A stretch of DNA of 64,000 nucleotides from Lewinella sp. JB7. GTDB taxonomy: Bacteria > Bacteroidota > Bacteroidia > Chitinophagales > Saprospiraceae. The notes under the pieces were generated by a model. It was not told the DNA's origin. It worked only from the letters and a program-made list of their open reading frames with translations, and searched no databases. The stretch covers positions 558,001-622,000 of the forward strand of contig NZ_JANCTD010000002.1 of the NCBI RefSeq assembly GCF_024297185.1, read 5' to 3'. This document shows positions 50,147 to 59,481 of the stretch, piece after piece; position 1 is the stretch's first letter; the number at the start of each line of letters is the position of its first letter. The translations under genes and the position numbers were made by a program.

Positions 50147-52063
50147 ATGCACCACGTCGAATTGCCCCAGAAAATCAACACCTTCTCCGAATACCAGGAA
50201 GTATACCGGCATAGTACCCAAGACCCCGAAGAATTTTGGGCCCGGCAGGCGGAAACCTTTCGCTGGCACCGCAAGTGGGACCGGGTGCTGGACTGGAACT
50301 TTACCGACCCCAAGGTGGAGTGGTTCGGTGGAGGCACCCTCAACATCACGGAGAACTGCCTCGACCGTCACCTGACCGAGCGGGCAGACCAAACCGCTAT
50401 CCTCTTCGAACCGAACGAACCGGGCGACGACGGCATCAATCTGACTTACCGACAGCTACACGCCGAGGTCTGTAAGGTGGGCAACGCCCTCCGGTCGCTG
50501 GGCGTCGGTAAGGGCGATCGGGTGTGCTTTTACATGCCCATGGTTCCTGAACTGGCCATTTCCGTTCTGGCCTGCGCCCGCATCGGAGCCATTCACTCCG
50601 TGGTCTTTGCCGGGTTCAGTGCGCAGGCGCTGGCCGACCGGGTCAATGATGCCGACTGCAAAATGATCGTGTGCTCCGACTACAACCGCCGGGGCAATAA
50701 AAACATCCCCGTCAAGGCGGTGGTCGACGAAGCGATATCCCTGGGGTGCCCCTCCGTGGAAACCGTACTCGTCCACAAAAACACCGGAGAATCCGTGGAG
50801 TGGAACGACCGGCTCGACGTCTGGTATCACCACCGCGTCGACGAGCAACCGATGGAGTGTACGCCCGAAGTGATGAACGCCGAAGATGTCCTCTTCATCC
50901 TCTACACCTCCGGTAGTACCGGCAAGCCCAAGGGCGTAGTGCACACTTGCGGCGGATACATGATCTACACGGCCTACAGCTTCCTCAACGTCTTTCAGTA
51001 CGAGCCGGGGGACGTATACTGGTGCACGGCAGACATTGGCTGGATCACCGGGCACAGCTACATCCTCTACGGCCCGCTCCTGTGCGGAGCCACCACCCTG
51101 ATGTTCGAAGGCGTACCGACCTACCCCGACGCCAGCCGCTTCTGGCAGGTCTGCGCCAAACACCGCGTCAACCAGTTTTACACCGCGCCCACGGCCATCC
51201 GTGCCCTCATGGCCCGGGGCACCTCCTTTGTGGAGGGACACGACCTAAGCGACCTGAAAGTGATCGGGTCGGTCGGCGAGCCCATCAACGAGGAGGCCTG
51301 GGAATGGTACCACGACCACGTAGGCAAGGGCCGGGTACCGGTCGTTGACACGTGGTGGCAGACGGAAACCGGGGGCATCATGATCTCCGGCCTCGGTGGC
51401 CTGAGTCCGCAAAAACCAACCTTCGCCGGCTACCCCCTGCCGGGCATACAGATGGCATTGGTGGACAAAAACACCGGGGAAGAGCTCACCGCGAATCCGG
51501 AAAGCGGACTCCTCTGCGTCAAATTCCCCTGGCCGAGTCTGCTGCGCACCACCTGGGGCGACCACGAGCGCTGCCGTACGACCTACTTCACCACGGTACC
51601 GGGGATGTACTTTACCGGCGACGGTGCCCGGCGCGACGAGAACGGTATGTACCGCATCGTCGGCCGGGTCGACGACGTCATCAACGTGAGCGGGCACCGT
51701 ATGGGCACCGCGGAGGTGGAGAACGCCATTAACGAGCACGAGGCGGTCATTGAATCCGCCGTGGTGGGTTACCCCCACGAGATCAAGGGCCAGGGCATCT
51801 ACGCCTACGTGATCGCCGCCGAGGACGTCGCCCACGACGACCGACTCCGGGAAGAGATCGTAGCCATGGTACGCCAGGAGATCGGCCCCATCGCGAAGCC
51901 CGACAAGATTCAGTTCGTCACGGAGCTGCCCAAGACCCGGTCCGGGAAGATCATGCGCCGCATCCTCCGCAAAGTGGCGGCCGGTGAGGTCGACCAACTC
52001 GGCGACACCTCTACCCTCCTCAACCCCGAAGCGGTGCAGGAGGTGATCGACGGGGTCGTCTGA
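50147..52063 (+). CDS. acs: Acetyl-CoA synthetase (AMP-forming)
   Basis: A 638-residue adenylate-forming enzyme that makes acetyl-CoA from acetate, ATP and CoA. Motifs are LYTSGSTGKPKGVVHT (P-loop-like), DTWWQTETGG, YFTGDGARRDENGMYRIVGRVDDVINVSGHRMGT and the C-terminal PKTRSGKIMRRILRK with the regulatory acetylation-site Lys. The start at ATG 50147 (MHHVELPQKI) fits the family length; the frame extends to a GTG at 50081. It is monocistronic and converges on the P5C dehydrogenase gene with a 15-base gap. Confidence 0.96.
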   Translation: MHHVELPQKINTFSEYQEVYRHSTQDPEEFWARQAETFRWHRKWDRVLDWNFTDPKVEWFGGGTLNITENCLDRHLTERADQTAILFEPNEPGDDGINLTYRQLHAEVCKVGNALRSLGVGKGDRVCFYMPMVPELAISVLACARIGAIHSVVFAGFSAQALADRVNDADCKMIVCSDYNRRGNKNIPVKAVVDEAISLGCPSVETVLVHKNTGESVEWNDRLDVWYHHRVDEQPMECTPEVMNAEDVLFILYTSGSTGKPKGVVHTCGGYMIYTAYSFLNVFQYEPGDVYWCTADIGWITGHSYILYGPLLCGATTLMFEGVPTYPDASRFWQVCAKHRVNQFYTAPTAIRALMARGTSFVEGHDLSDLKVIGSVGEPINEEAWEWYHDHVGKGRVPVVDTWWQTETGGIMISGLGGLSPQKPTFAGYPLPGIQMALVDKNTGEELTANPESGLLCVKFPWPSLLRTTWGDHERCRTTYFTTVPGMYFTGDGARRDENGMYRIVGRVDDVINVSGHRMGTAEVENAINEHEAVIESAVVGYPHEIKGQGIYAYVIAAEDVAHDDRLREEIVAMVRQEIGPIAKPDKIQFVTELPKTRSGKIMRRILRKVAAGEVDQLGDTSTLLNPEAVQEVIDGVV

Positions 52064-52078
52064 TCACCTCCCGACCGA

Positions 52079-53707
52079 TTATCCCATAAACGGGTAGCGG
52101 TGGTCGACCGGGGGAACGAAGTTCTCCTTGATCAGGCGGGGACTGATCCAGCGGTGCAGGTTAAGCGCACTGCCCGCTTTATCGTTAGTTCCCGATGCCC
52201 GCGCGCCCCCGAAGGGTTGCTGTCCCACGACGGCACCGGTCGGCTTGTCATTGATGTAGAAGTTACCGGCGGCGTTGCGCAGGGCCTTCGACGCTGCCTC
52301 GATGACTCCGCGATCGGTGGCGAATATGGCCCCCGTGAGGGCATACGGGGAGGTGGTATCCACCAGTTCGAGGGTTTTCTCCCAGTCGGCGTCCTCGTAT
52401 ACGTATACGGTGATGACCGGCCCGAACAGTTCTTCCTCCATCGTCACGTAGCGGGGATCTTTGGTGAGCAGTACCGTGGGTTCGATAAAGAAACCGTCTG
52501 ATTTATCGAAGCCACCACCCGCGATCACCTCGACGTTGGGATCGTCCTGGGCGTCGCGTAGGTACCGGGTGATCCGGTCAAAGGCGCGCTCGTCGATGAC
52601 GGCATTGACGAAGTTGCCGAAGTCCTCGACCGATCCCATCTTCAGGCTGCCCGTCTTTTCGACGACCAGTTCCTTGATGCGGGGCCAGAGGGAGGCCGGC
52701 AGGTATGCCCGGGAGGCCGCCGAGCATTTTTGTCCCTGGAACTCGAACGCTCCCCTTACGATGGCAACGGCCACCTGTTCGGGATCGCTGGACGGGTGTA
52801 CAGCGATGAAGTCCTTACCACCGGTTTCCCCCACGATACGGGGATAGGTCTTATAGGTCGAGATGTTATTACCGATCTCCCGCCAGAGTTGCTGGAAGAC
52901 CTTCGTGCTGCCGGTGAAGTGAAGACCGGCGAAATCGGGGTGTTTGAAGACGATGTCCCCCACCGCGGGCCCGTCCGTGTAGATCAGGTTGATGACGCCC
53001 TTCGGTAGGCCGGCCGCGGCAAACAGTTCCATGATCACCACGGCGGAATAGATCTGCGTTTCGGCCGGCTTCCACACCACGGTATTCCCGCACAGGGCGG
53101 GGGCGGCGGGGAGGTTAGCCGCGATGCTCGTGAAGTTGAAGGGCGTGATGGCCAGCACGAAACCTTCCAGGGCGCGGTATTCCAGGCGATTCCAGGTACC
53201 CGCCGGTGAGTGAAGGGGCTGCTCGCGGTAGATCTCCTGCAGGAAGTAGGCATTGAAGCGGAAGAAATCGCAAAGCTCGGCCACGGCGTCGATCTCGGAC
53301 TGGTAAGCGTTCTTACTCTGGCCGAGCATGGTAGCCGCGTTCATCCGGGCGCGGAAGGGTCCGGCCAGCAGATCGGCGGCGCGGAGGAACACGGCGGCAC
53401 GCTGCTGCCAGGGCAGGGCCTCCCAGGCGGGCTTGGCGGCCAGGGCGGCATCGATGGCGCGGTGGACGTGGTCCGTCGTTCCCCGGTAAAAGTGACCGAG
53501 GGTGAAGGCGCGTTCGTGGGGTGGGTGTACGGTGACTTTTTCACCTTCCAGGATCGGATCTCCGTTGATGTAAGCGGGCAGTTCGCGGGCTGCGGACTTT
53601 GCCTCCTTCAGGGCTTGCTTGAGTTGGTCGCGCTCCGGGCTCCCGGGAGCGTATCCGAGCACGGGTTCGTTATCGGGAACGGAAATGTGGAAAATGGCGT
53701 CTGACAT
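52079..53707 (-). CDS. pruA: L-glutamate gamma-semialdehyde (P5C) dehydrogenase
   Basis: A 542-residue aldehyde dehydrogenase oxidising glutamate semialdehyde (from proline breakdown) to glutamate with NAD+. Motifs include AITPFNFTSIAANLPAAPALCGNTVVWKPA, the catalytic Glu in GETGGKDF, the catalytic Cys in EFQGQKCSAASRAY and GPVITVYVYED. The start at ATG 53707 (MSDAIFHISVP) is supported by a perfect -7 box 24 bases upstream; the longer frame to 53743 would include the promoter. No proline dehydrogenase gene is adjacent. Confidence 0.94.
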   Translation of the reverse strand: MSDAIFHISVPDNEPVLGYAPGSPERDQLKQALKEAKSAARELPAYINGDPILEGEKVTVHPPHERAFTLGHFYRGTTDHVHRAIDAALAAKPAWEALPWQQRAAVFLRAADLLAGPFRARMNAATMLGQSKNAYQSEIDAVAELCDFFRFNAYFLQEIYREQPLHSPAGTWNRLEYRALEGFVLAITPFNFTSIAANLPAAPALCGNTVVWKPAETQIYSAVVIMELFAAAGLPKGVINLIYTDGPAVGDIVFKHPDFAGLHFTGSTKVFQQLWREIGNNISTYKTYPRIVGETGGKDFIAVHPSSDPEQVAVAIVRGAFEFQGQKCSAASRAYLPASLWPRIKELVVEKTGSLKMGSVEDFGNFVNAVIDERAFDRITRYLRDAQDDPNVEVIAGGGFDKSDGFFIEPTVLLTKDPRYVTMEEELFGPVITVYVYEDADWEKTLELVDTTSPYALTGAIFATDRGVIEAASKALRNAAGNFYINDKPTGAVVGQQPFGGARASGTNDKAGSALNLHRWISPRLIKENFVPPVDHRYPFMG

Positions 53708-53731
53708 GGCGTTGAATTGGTTAGGGGGGAC

Positions 53732-53739
53732 CAAAGGTA
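53732..53739 (-). promoter_or_regulatory. -7 promoter box of the P5C dehydrogenase gene
   Basis: TACCTTTG on the minus strand, 24 bases before the ATG at 53707. It lies inside the longer reading frame and so argues for the shorter start. Confidence 0.55.
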
Positions 53740-53786
53740 GCAAGTCGCCGCGGAGGATACGACCCGTAGAGAACCGTGTCCGCCCC

Positions 53787-55025
53787 TTACTTCTTCCGGG
53801 CTGTCCGAAACGGGGTGAGACGTTCCAGGGCTACGGCCAGTTCGTAGCGTTCCTTTTCCCCGAGGGTCACGATGACCTGGCGGGTGCGGTACCCCGCCGC
53901 GGAGATAAGCATACGGTAAGTGCCCGGAGCCAGGAAGCGGTAGAAGTCTCCGGTCAGGGCCTCGCTGTACACCGATGAGCGCATTTGGTCGTGACCGGGA
54001 ATCGTTACGTGCGCCCGCAGGGGCTTGCCGGTGAGCCGGTCGGTGACGAGCCCGTGCACCCCGTACCGGGCCTCATTGAGGTAGTTGAGCAGGGCGCCGC
54101 GGATCGAAAGCCAGAGATCGGGCAGGTCCTTGGCCGGATACCGCTTCACGTTGGTGATTTCGACGGTGGCCTCCCGGGTGTGGTGGTAGAAGTTCATGTA
54201 ATCCTGCCGCGAACCGGCGATGGGGTACCAATCGTGACCGTTCGTGACCCCGTTGGCACGATCCTTAAAGTAGTCGCTGTTGCGGCTGTCGCGCTGGGCC
54301 AGCAGGGCGAATTCCCGGCTTACGTTCCTCCACCAGTCGGTATCGGGGTGGCGGTTGCGGTACGTATCCCAGGGATAGTTGAAGAGTTCGGCACCCCCGT
54401 GAAAATTGATCGCCAGGTCAAAGCCGTGCCGGGCCGCGGCCCGCATGAAGATGCGCGTTTCGGGCTGGTGATCGTTGCCGTCGGGAAACTGGCCGTCGTC
54501 GGGGTCGGGGTAGTTGCGGTTCAGGTCCACGCCGCGGGCGTTCCCGCGCCGACTGCCGCCCAGACTGTGATCCCCGGCGGCGTAGGCTCCGTCCGGATTG
54601 GCCAGGGGGTTGATGTAGAGGACGGCTTCCCGTAGCAGGCCGCCGCGATCGTTGGTGAGGAGGTCTTCCGCCAGTCGGAGCAGTACCCAGTACCCGGCAA
54701 GCTCATCGCCGTGCATGGCGGCCGTACACAGCACCTGCGGCCGCGCCCGTATGCTCGTCACGTCTTCGGTAAGTTTGAGGGCCAGAATCTTGCGGCCCGA
54801 CGGCAGGGTGCCCCACACTTCCACCCGGCAGCGGGTGGGATAGCGGCGCGCCATTTCGTACACGATGCGCTCGTAGTGATCGTAGGTCGGATAGGCGGCT
54901 TCGGGAACCAGTCGGCAACTCCGGTCGTCGAACGAACTGACGGTACGCAGCACCTCGGACTGGGCTACCACCCCTCCGGGCCCCGCCGGCAAGCACATCA
55001 GGAGTATGGGGATGAGCCACTTCAC
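53787..55025 (-). CDS. Secreted M14 zinc carboxypeptidase with C-terminal regulatory-type beta-sandwich
   Basis: A 412-residue protein with a signal peptide (LIPILLMCLPAGPGGVVAQS). Zinc ligands are in TAAMHGDELAG (HxxE) and INFHGGAELFNYPWD (His). Other M14 motifs are GVDLNRNYPDPDDGQFPD and TREATVEITNVK with the catalytic Glu. The C-terminal domain (about 320-400, VTDRLTGKPLRAHVTI, APGTYRMLISAAGYRTR) is the transthyretin-like fold of the carboxypeptidase N/E/D subfamily. It trims C-terminal residues from extracellular peptides. It starts at GTG 55025. A TACCTTAC box (55030-55037) ends four bases upstream, suggesting a leaderless message. Confidence 0.9.
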   Translation of the reverse strand: MKWLIPILLMCLPAGPGGVVAQSEVLRTVSSFDDRSCRLVPEAAYPTYDHYERIVYEMARRYPTRCRVEVWGTLPSGRKILALKLTEDVTSIRARPQVLCTAAMHGDELAGYWVLLRLAEDLLTNDRGGLLREAVLYINPLANPDGAYAAGDHSLGGSRRGNARGVDLNRNYPDPDDGQFPDGNDHQPETRIFMRAAARHGFDLAINFHGGAELFNYPWDTYRNRHPDTDWWRNVSREFALLAQRDSRNSDYFKDRANGVTNGHDWYPIAGSRQDYMNFYHHTREATVEITNVKRYPAKDLPDLWLSIRGALLNYLNEARYGVHGLVTDRLTGKPLRAHVTIPGHDQMRSSVYSEALTGDFYRFLAPGTYRMLISAAGYRTRQVIVTLGEKERYELAVALERLTPFRTARKK

Positions 55026-55111
55026 TACGGTAAGGTACCACGGTACCGGAGGAATTGTTGTGTATTGCTCGCAAACAATACTACCTTAACGCCACACTCC
55101 CAACATACCGC

Positions 55112-56884
55112 ATGCAGCTTACCACTTTCGACTGGGTCATCGTCTTTGCCTTCTTTGCCGTTACCCTTGCCATCGGCCTATGGGCCAGTCGGGATTCCGG
55201 TAAGTCGACCCAGGAATTTTTCCTTTCCGGTCGCAACATGCCCTGGTGGCTGCTGGGGGTAAGCATGGTGGCCACCACCTTTTCGGCCGATACGCCCAAC
55301 CTGGTCACCGATATCGTGCGTAAGCAGGGGGTGGCCGGCAACTGGGCCTGGTGGGCCTTTCTGCTCACCGGCATGCTCACCGTATTCGTGTACGCCCGCC
55401 TCTGGAGCCGTTCCGGCGTGATGACCGACCTGGAGTTCTACGAGCTGCGCTACGCCGGGGCCCCGGCGCGCTTCCTGCGGCAGTTCCGGGCCATTTACCT
55501 CGGCGTGTTCTTTAACGTGATGATCATGGCTACCGTCTGTCTGGCGGGCATCAAGATCGCGGGCGTGTTGCTCGACATCGACCCCATCACGACGGTGGCG
55601 CTGGTTTCCGTCGTGACCGTGATCTATTCCGCGCTCGGAGGCCTTAAGGGCGTGATCCTCACCGACTTCGTACAGTTCATCTTCGCCATGGTGGGGGCTA
55701 TCTGGGCGGCGTACATCATCGTGAACCTACCCGAGGTCGGCGGACTCGAGGCCCTGCTCGCCCACCCCGAGGTCAGCAGCCAACTGGACCTCATTCCCAA
55801 TTTCGATAATCCTTCCGTATACGTGCCCCTGTTCGTGGTTCCCATCGCCGTGCAGTGGTGGAGCGTCTGGTACCCGGGAGCGGAACCCGGCGGCGGCGGC
55901 TACGTAGCCCAGCGGATGCTGGCGGCCAAGAGTGAAAACCACGCCGTCGGTGCTACCCTGCTGTTCAACGTATTCCACTACGCCCTACGCCCGTGGCCGT
56001 GGATCCTCATCGCGCTCTGCTCCATCGTAATCTTCCCCGATCTGGACAGTATCGCGGCGGCTTTCCCCAACGTGGCCCCCAACGTGATCAATGACGACCT
56101 GGCCTACCCCGCCATGCTCAGCCATTTGCCGGTAGGCCTCCTGGGCCTCGTCATCGCCTCCCTCATCGCCGCGTTGATGTCGACCTTGAGCACTCACCTC
56201 AACTGGGGATCGAGCTACGTAGTGCACGATTGGTACCACCGGTTTATCAATCCTGAGGCATCCGAGGACCGCCTGGTGCTTATCGGCCGCATCAGTACGC
56301 TGGCGCTGATGGTCCTGGCCGCCGTGTTTGCACTGGCCCTGACGAATGCGCTGCAGGCCTTCAACATTCTCCTGCAGATCGGAGCCGGTACCGGCCTGAT
56401 TTTCATTCTGCGCTGGTTCTGGTGGCGCATCAATGCCTATACCGAGATCGCCGGCATGTTCATATCCTTCGCCGTGGCCCTCTTCCTTGAGTTCGGCTGG
56501 AACGCGGTCGGACTGCCGGAACTGCTCGACTACCAGAAGCTCATCACCGGCATCGCCCTGACGACGGTGGGCTGGGTCACCGTGACCCTCATCACCCGAC
56601 CGACCGATATGGCTACCCTACAGAATTTCTACGCCACCACCCGACCCGGCGGGCCGGGGTGGGATCCCGTAGTCCGTGCCATGCCCGAACCCATCGACGC
56701 GCGGGCCGACGGGCAGCTACCTCTGCGCATACTGGCCATGCTGATCGGCGCGATCACCGTTTATTCCGTGCTCTTCGCTACCGGTTTTTATCTCTACGAC
56801 AACCTCAGCGGCGCCGTAATTGCCCTGGTCGTAGCCCTGGTAGGTGCCGCCGTTTTGCTGGCCGTGTGGCGCAAGTTGCGGTAG
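55112..56884 (+). CDS. Sodium:solute symporter (SSS) family transporter
   Basis: A 590-residue membrane protein with 13-14 helices of the SSS/LeuT-fold family. Signatures are STQEFFLSGRNMPWWLLG near residue 30, FSADTPNLVTDIVRKQGVAGNW and ALGGLKGVILTDFVQFIFA, then LLGLVIASLIAALMSTLSTHLNWGSSYVVHDWY, which includes the Na+ site region. The solute (sugar, amino acid or other) cannot be read from sequence. The start at ATG 55112 (MQLTTFDWV) is chosen over the upstream frame. It is divergent from the M14 peptidase gene; joint peptide or amino acid use is an inference. Confidence 0.92.
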   Translation: MQLTTFDWVIVFAFFAVTLAIGLWASRDSGKSTQEFFLSGRNMPWWLLGVSMVATTFSADTPNLVTDIVRKQGVAGNWAWWAFLLTGMLTVFVYARLWSRSGVMTDLEFYELRYAGAPARFLRQFRAIYLGVFFNVMIMATVCLAGIKIAGVLLDIDPITTVALVSVVTVIYSALGGLKGVILTDFVQFIFAMVGAIWAAYIIVNLPEVGGLEALLAHPEVSSQLDLIPNFDNPSVYVPLFVVPIAVQWWSVWYPGAEPGGGGYVAQRMLAAKSENHAVGATLLFNVFHYALRPWPWILIALCSIVIFPDLDSIAAAFPNVAPNVINDDLAYPAMLSHLPVGLLGLVIASLIAALMSTLSTHLNWGSSYVVHDWYHRFINPEASEDRLVLIGRISTLALMVLAAVFALALTNALQAFNILLQIGAGTGLIFILRWFWWRINAYTEIAGMFISFAVALFLEFGWNAVGLPELLDYQKLITGIALTTVGWVTVTLITRPTDMATLQNFYATTRPGGPGWDPVVRAMPEPIDARADGQLPLRILAMLIGAITVYSVLFATGFYLYDNLSGAVIALVVALVGAAVLLAVWRKLR

Positions 56885-56970
56885 GGGGCGGGCACGCGGG
56901 AGCAACGTAATGCTGAATCGAGCACAACCTGCCGCTCCGACGGCCGTTACTTTCGAGCAATAGCCCCACC

Positions 56971-57753
56971 ATGACACGAATAGAAACCGTATTAGACCAA
57001 ATCGCTCCCCTCCACCGCGCGCTCCGGGAGCACCGCATTTACGGACAGCTTGACTCCATCGCGGACATCCGCGTCTTCATGGAACACCACATCTTTGCCG
57101 TCTGGGACTTCATGTCGCTCCTCAAAGCGCTGCAGAACGGCCTGACGTGCACCACCCTCCCCTGGAAACCTAGTCCGAACGCCCGAACGGCCCGCTTCAT
57201 CAACGAAATCGTACTGGGGGAAGAAACCGACGTGGACCGGAACGGGGTGCCCGCCAGCCACTTCGAACTCTACCTGGAATCGATGCAGGAGGTCGGCGCC
57301 GACACCCGGCCCATCCACGACCTCCTGCGGAAGGTCGAGACCTTGACGGACGTAGAGCACGCGTTGCGCACTACGGATTTGCCCGCCGGCGTCGCCCCCT
57401 TTCTGGAGCACACCTTCGACCTCATTCGGGAGGGACAGCTCCATAAGATCGCGGCCGCGTTTACCTTCGGTCGGGAAAATTTGATACCCGACATGTTCAT
57501 CGAGATCATCAATCAGTCGGGGGAAGACAAACGAAACTTCGCCCGCCTCCTCTACTACCTGGAAAGGCACATTGAGGTCGATGGCGACGAACATGGTCCC
57601 CTGGCCGAAGCGATGATCCTCGAACTCTGTGGGGACGACGAGCGGAAGTGGAACGACGTCGGACAAGTCGCCGCCGAGGCGCTGCAACACCGCCTGGGGC
57701 TCTGGGACGGAATCGTGAGTTCCCTGCCCGCGGCTACTGCAACTGGTCGGTAG
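56971..57753 (+). CDS. DUF3050 domain-containing protein (heme oxygenase-like fold)
   Basis: A 260-residue all-helical protein of the DUF3050 family. Conserved parts are FMEHHIFAVWDFMSLLKALQ near residue 30, NEIVLGEETDVD, ASHFELYLESM, FTFGRENLIPDMF, and YYLERHIEVDGDEHGPLA near the end. The spaced Glu and His residues match heme oxygenase-like or diiron helical-bundle folds, so an oxygenase role is possible but unproven. A TACTTTCG box (56948-56955) precedes the ATG by 15 bases. Its last 20 bases overlap the convergent trehalase-like gene. Confidence 0.85.
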   Translation: MTRIETVLDQIAPLHRALREHRIYGQLDSIADIRVFMEHHIFAVWDFMSLLKALQNGLTCTTLPWKPSPNARTARFINEIVLGEETDVDRNGVPASHFELYLESMQEVGADTRPIHDLLRKVETLTDVEHALRTTDLPAGVAPFLEHTFDLIREGQLHKIAAAFTFGRENLIPDMFIEIINQSGEDKRNFARLLYYLERHIEVDGDEHGPLAEAMILELCGDDERKWNDVGQVAAEALQHRLGLWDGIVSSLPAATATGR

Positions 57754-59353
57754 CCATTCGGAGGTATACGCCATTGGTCCACCCGAAGCCATCCTGGCGG
57801 GGATAATCGCCCCCGACGGCCTCCCGAGTGATGTCCTCCACGTTGTACATCTGGACCATTTTGTGGAGATGATCGTAGACCCGTTCGTTATTCTTCATCC
57901 ACCGCTCGCGGATGGAAGACGCGAGCCGCGTTTCTCCGTACCGCTTCATCGCGTCGTACGCCATCCACTGCAGGGGCGGCCAGCCGTTGGGCGCGTCGTA
58001 ACGAAAGCCGGTATTGCGCAGGCTCGTCCGTAAACCGCCGGGCGCGAGGAATTCGGACCGTAGCCGGCGGGCGACCGCCGCGGTTCGGTCCGCGCCGGCC
58101 AAGCCCACGAAATGCGGATAGATGCCCGCCAACGTCAGGTACCCGGTATGCCGCCCGGTAGTCCAGTTGTAGTCTTCGTACCACTGGGTAGCGCCGTTCC
58201 ACAGGTAGCGATCGATGGCCTGCTTGCGGCGCGCGGCGCGGCGTGTCCAGTCTTCCTTGTCCGGGATCGACTCAGTGTGCTCGGCAATGGTCGCTTCCAG
58301 ATGGTAGAGTAAGGCATTGAGGTCGGGGGGAACGATTTCCGTGGTGTTGATCGTCGAGATGCTGCGACCGTCGGCGAACCACCGCCCGGAGTAATTCCAA
58401 CCGGACTCGACGCAGCTGCGCAGTTCACGAGCTACGGTTTGGCTATCGCGGCCGCTCTCCCGGATGATCGCGAGATCCTCCCGGTAACTTTCGGCGCGGG
58501 GTCGATCCGCCGCATCGTAGTAGCGGTTCAGCACCGTACTGTCGGCCAGCCAAACGACATGTTTGAGGGCCGGATTGGCGGCACCGACCTCCCTTTCCCC
58601 GTCCATCCAGAAGCGGTGTTCGGCGATGAGCTGATCCAGAAATTCGCTGTAGACTTCCTTGCCCTCGATTCCGGACAGTACGTCAACCATATAGGAGAAG
58701 AAGGGAGGCTGCGAGCGGGTCAGATAGTACGTTCGGTTGCCGTTCGGAATGAAGCCTACCTCATCGATCAGGTAGGCGAAGTTCTCTACCATATCGCGTA
58801 CGAGCGCGTATTCACCGGCCGTCGCGAAGCCCAGCATGGTGAAGTAACTGTCCCAGTAGTAGACTTCCCGAAAGCGGCCGCCCGGCACGAAGTAGTTCTC
58901 CGGCAGGACGATCAGGCTACCCGCACTTCCCTCGTTGCGGCCACTTTCCCGGTTGAGTACCGGCCAGAGCGCGTTGATGTGGCCGACGATCCCCCGCTCA
59001 TCGTTGGATACGAAGTCATTGGAAGTGCTGTCGGGCGGATCGAAGTTACGGTCTACGAAGGCCTTCAGGTCAAACGAATCCCTGACCTGCTCCCGGGCAA
59101 AATCCCGCATAATTGCCGCCGCGGTCCGCCGGGGAATCATATCCACGAACGTTTTGCTTTCGTCGTACAATTCCTCCATCTGCACCCGACGGAAAAGTTC
59201 TCCGAAGAGCACGTCCGGAGGCTCGAGACGGTCCAGAAGTAAGGTGTCGGGCGAAACGCTTACGGTTTCGGACCCTGATGGGGCTTCCGTGGAGGGGGGG
59301 GTATCGGTGCAGGCAACTATGAAAAACAGAGACGCAATAGCGAGGTAGCGCAT
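57734..59353 (-). CDS. GH37 trehalase-like lipoprotein with substituted catalytic residues
   Basis: A 539-residue lipoprotein (lipobox IVAC, Cys15) with the GH37 (alpha/alpha)6 fold. Trehalase signature 1 is intact (PGGRFREVYYWDSYF, residues 157-171), and APNGWPPLQWMAYDAMKRYG and QDGFGWTNGV are present. The block holding the general acid in E. coli trehalase (SGWDYSSRW, Asp312) reads SGWNYSGRW here, so that Asp is Asn320 (codon at 58394-58396). The block holding the base (GGGEYPLQDG, Glu496) reads VGGDYPRQDG, so that Glu is Asp516 (57806-57808). Activity may be lost or altered. A TATCTTTC box ends four bases before the ATG. Confidence 0.88.
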   Translation of the reverse strand: MRYLAIASLFFIVACTDTPPSTEAPSGSETVSVSPDTLLLDRLEPPDVLFGELFRRVQMEELYDESKTFVDMIPRRTAAAIMRDFAREQVRDSFDLKAFVDRNFDPPDSTSNDFVSNDERGIVGHINALWPVLNRESGRNEGSAGSLIVLPENYFVPGGRFREVYYWDSYFTMLGFATAGEYALVRDMVENFAYLIDEVGFIPNGNRTYYLTRSQPPFFSYMVDVLSGIEGKEVYSEFLDQLIAEHRFWMDGEREVGAANPALKHVVWLADSTVLNRYYDAADRPRAESYREDLAIIRESGRDSQTVARELRSCVESGWNYSGRWFADGRSISTINTTEIVPPDLNALLYHLEATIAEHTESIPDKEDWTRRAARRKQAIDRYLWNGATQWYEDYNWTTGRHTGYLTLAGIYPHFVGLAGADRTAAVARRLRSEFLAPGGLRTSLRNTGFRYDAPNGWPPLQWMAYDAMKRYGETRLASSIRERWMKNNERVYDHLHKMVQMYNVEDITREAVGGDYPRQDGFGWTNGVYLRMATDQLQ

Positions 59354-59481
59354 GGCCGAAAGATATTAAATTTCGGCGTGCACGCTGCGAATAATTCTTG
59401 TGGTGCCTGCCCGTCCGATCCCGTTTTGCGACACCCCGGACTGCCGCAGACAAGCTACCTTCGTGCCCTCAACGCCCCGCT

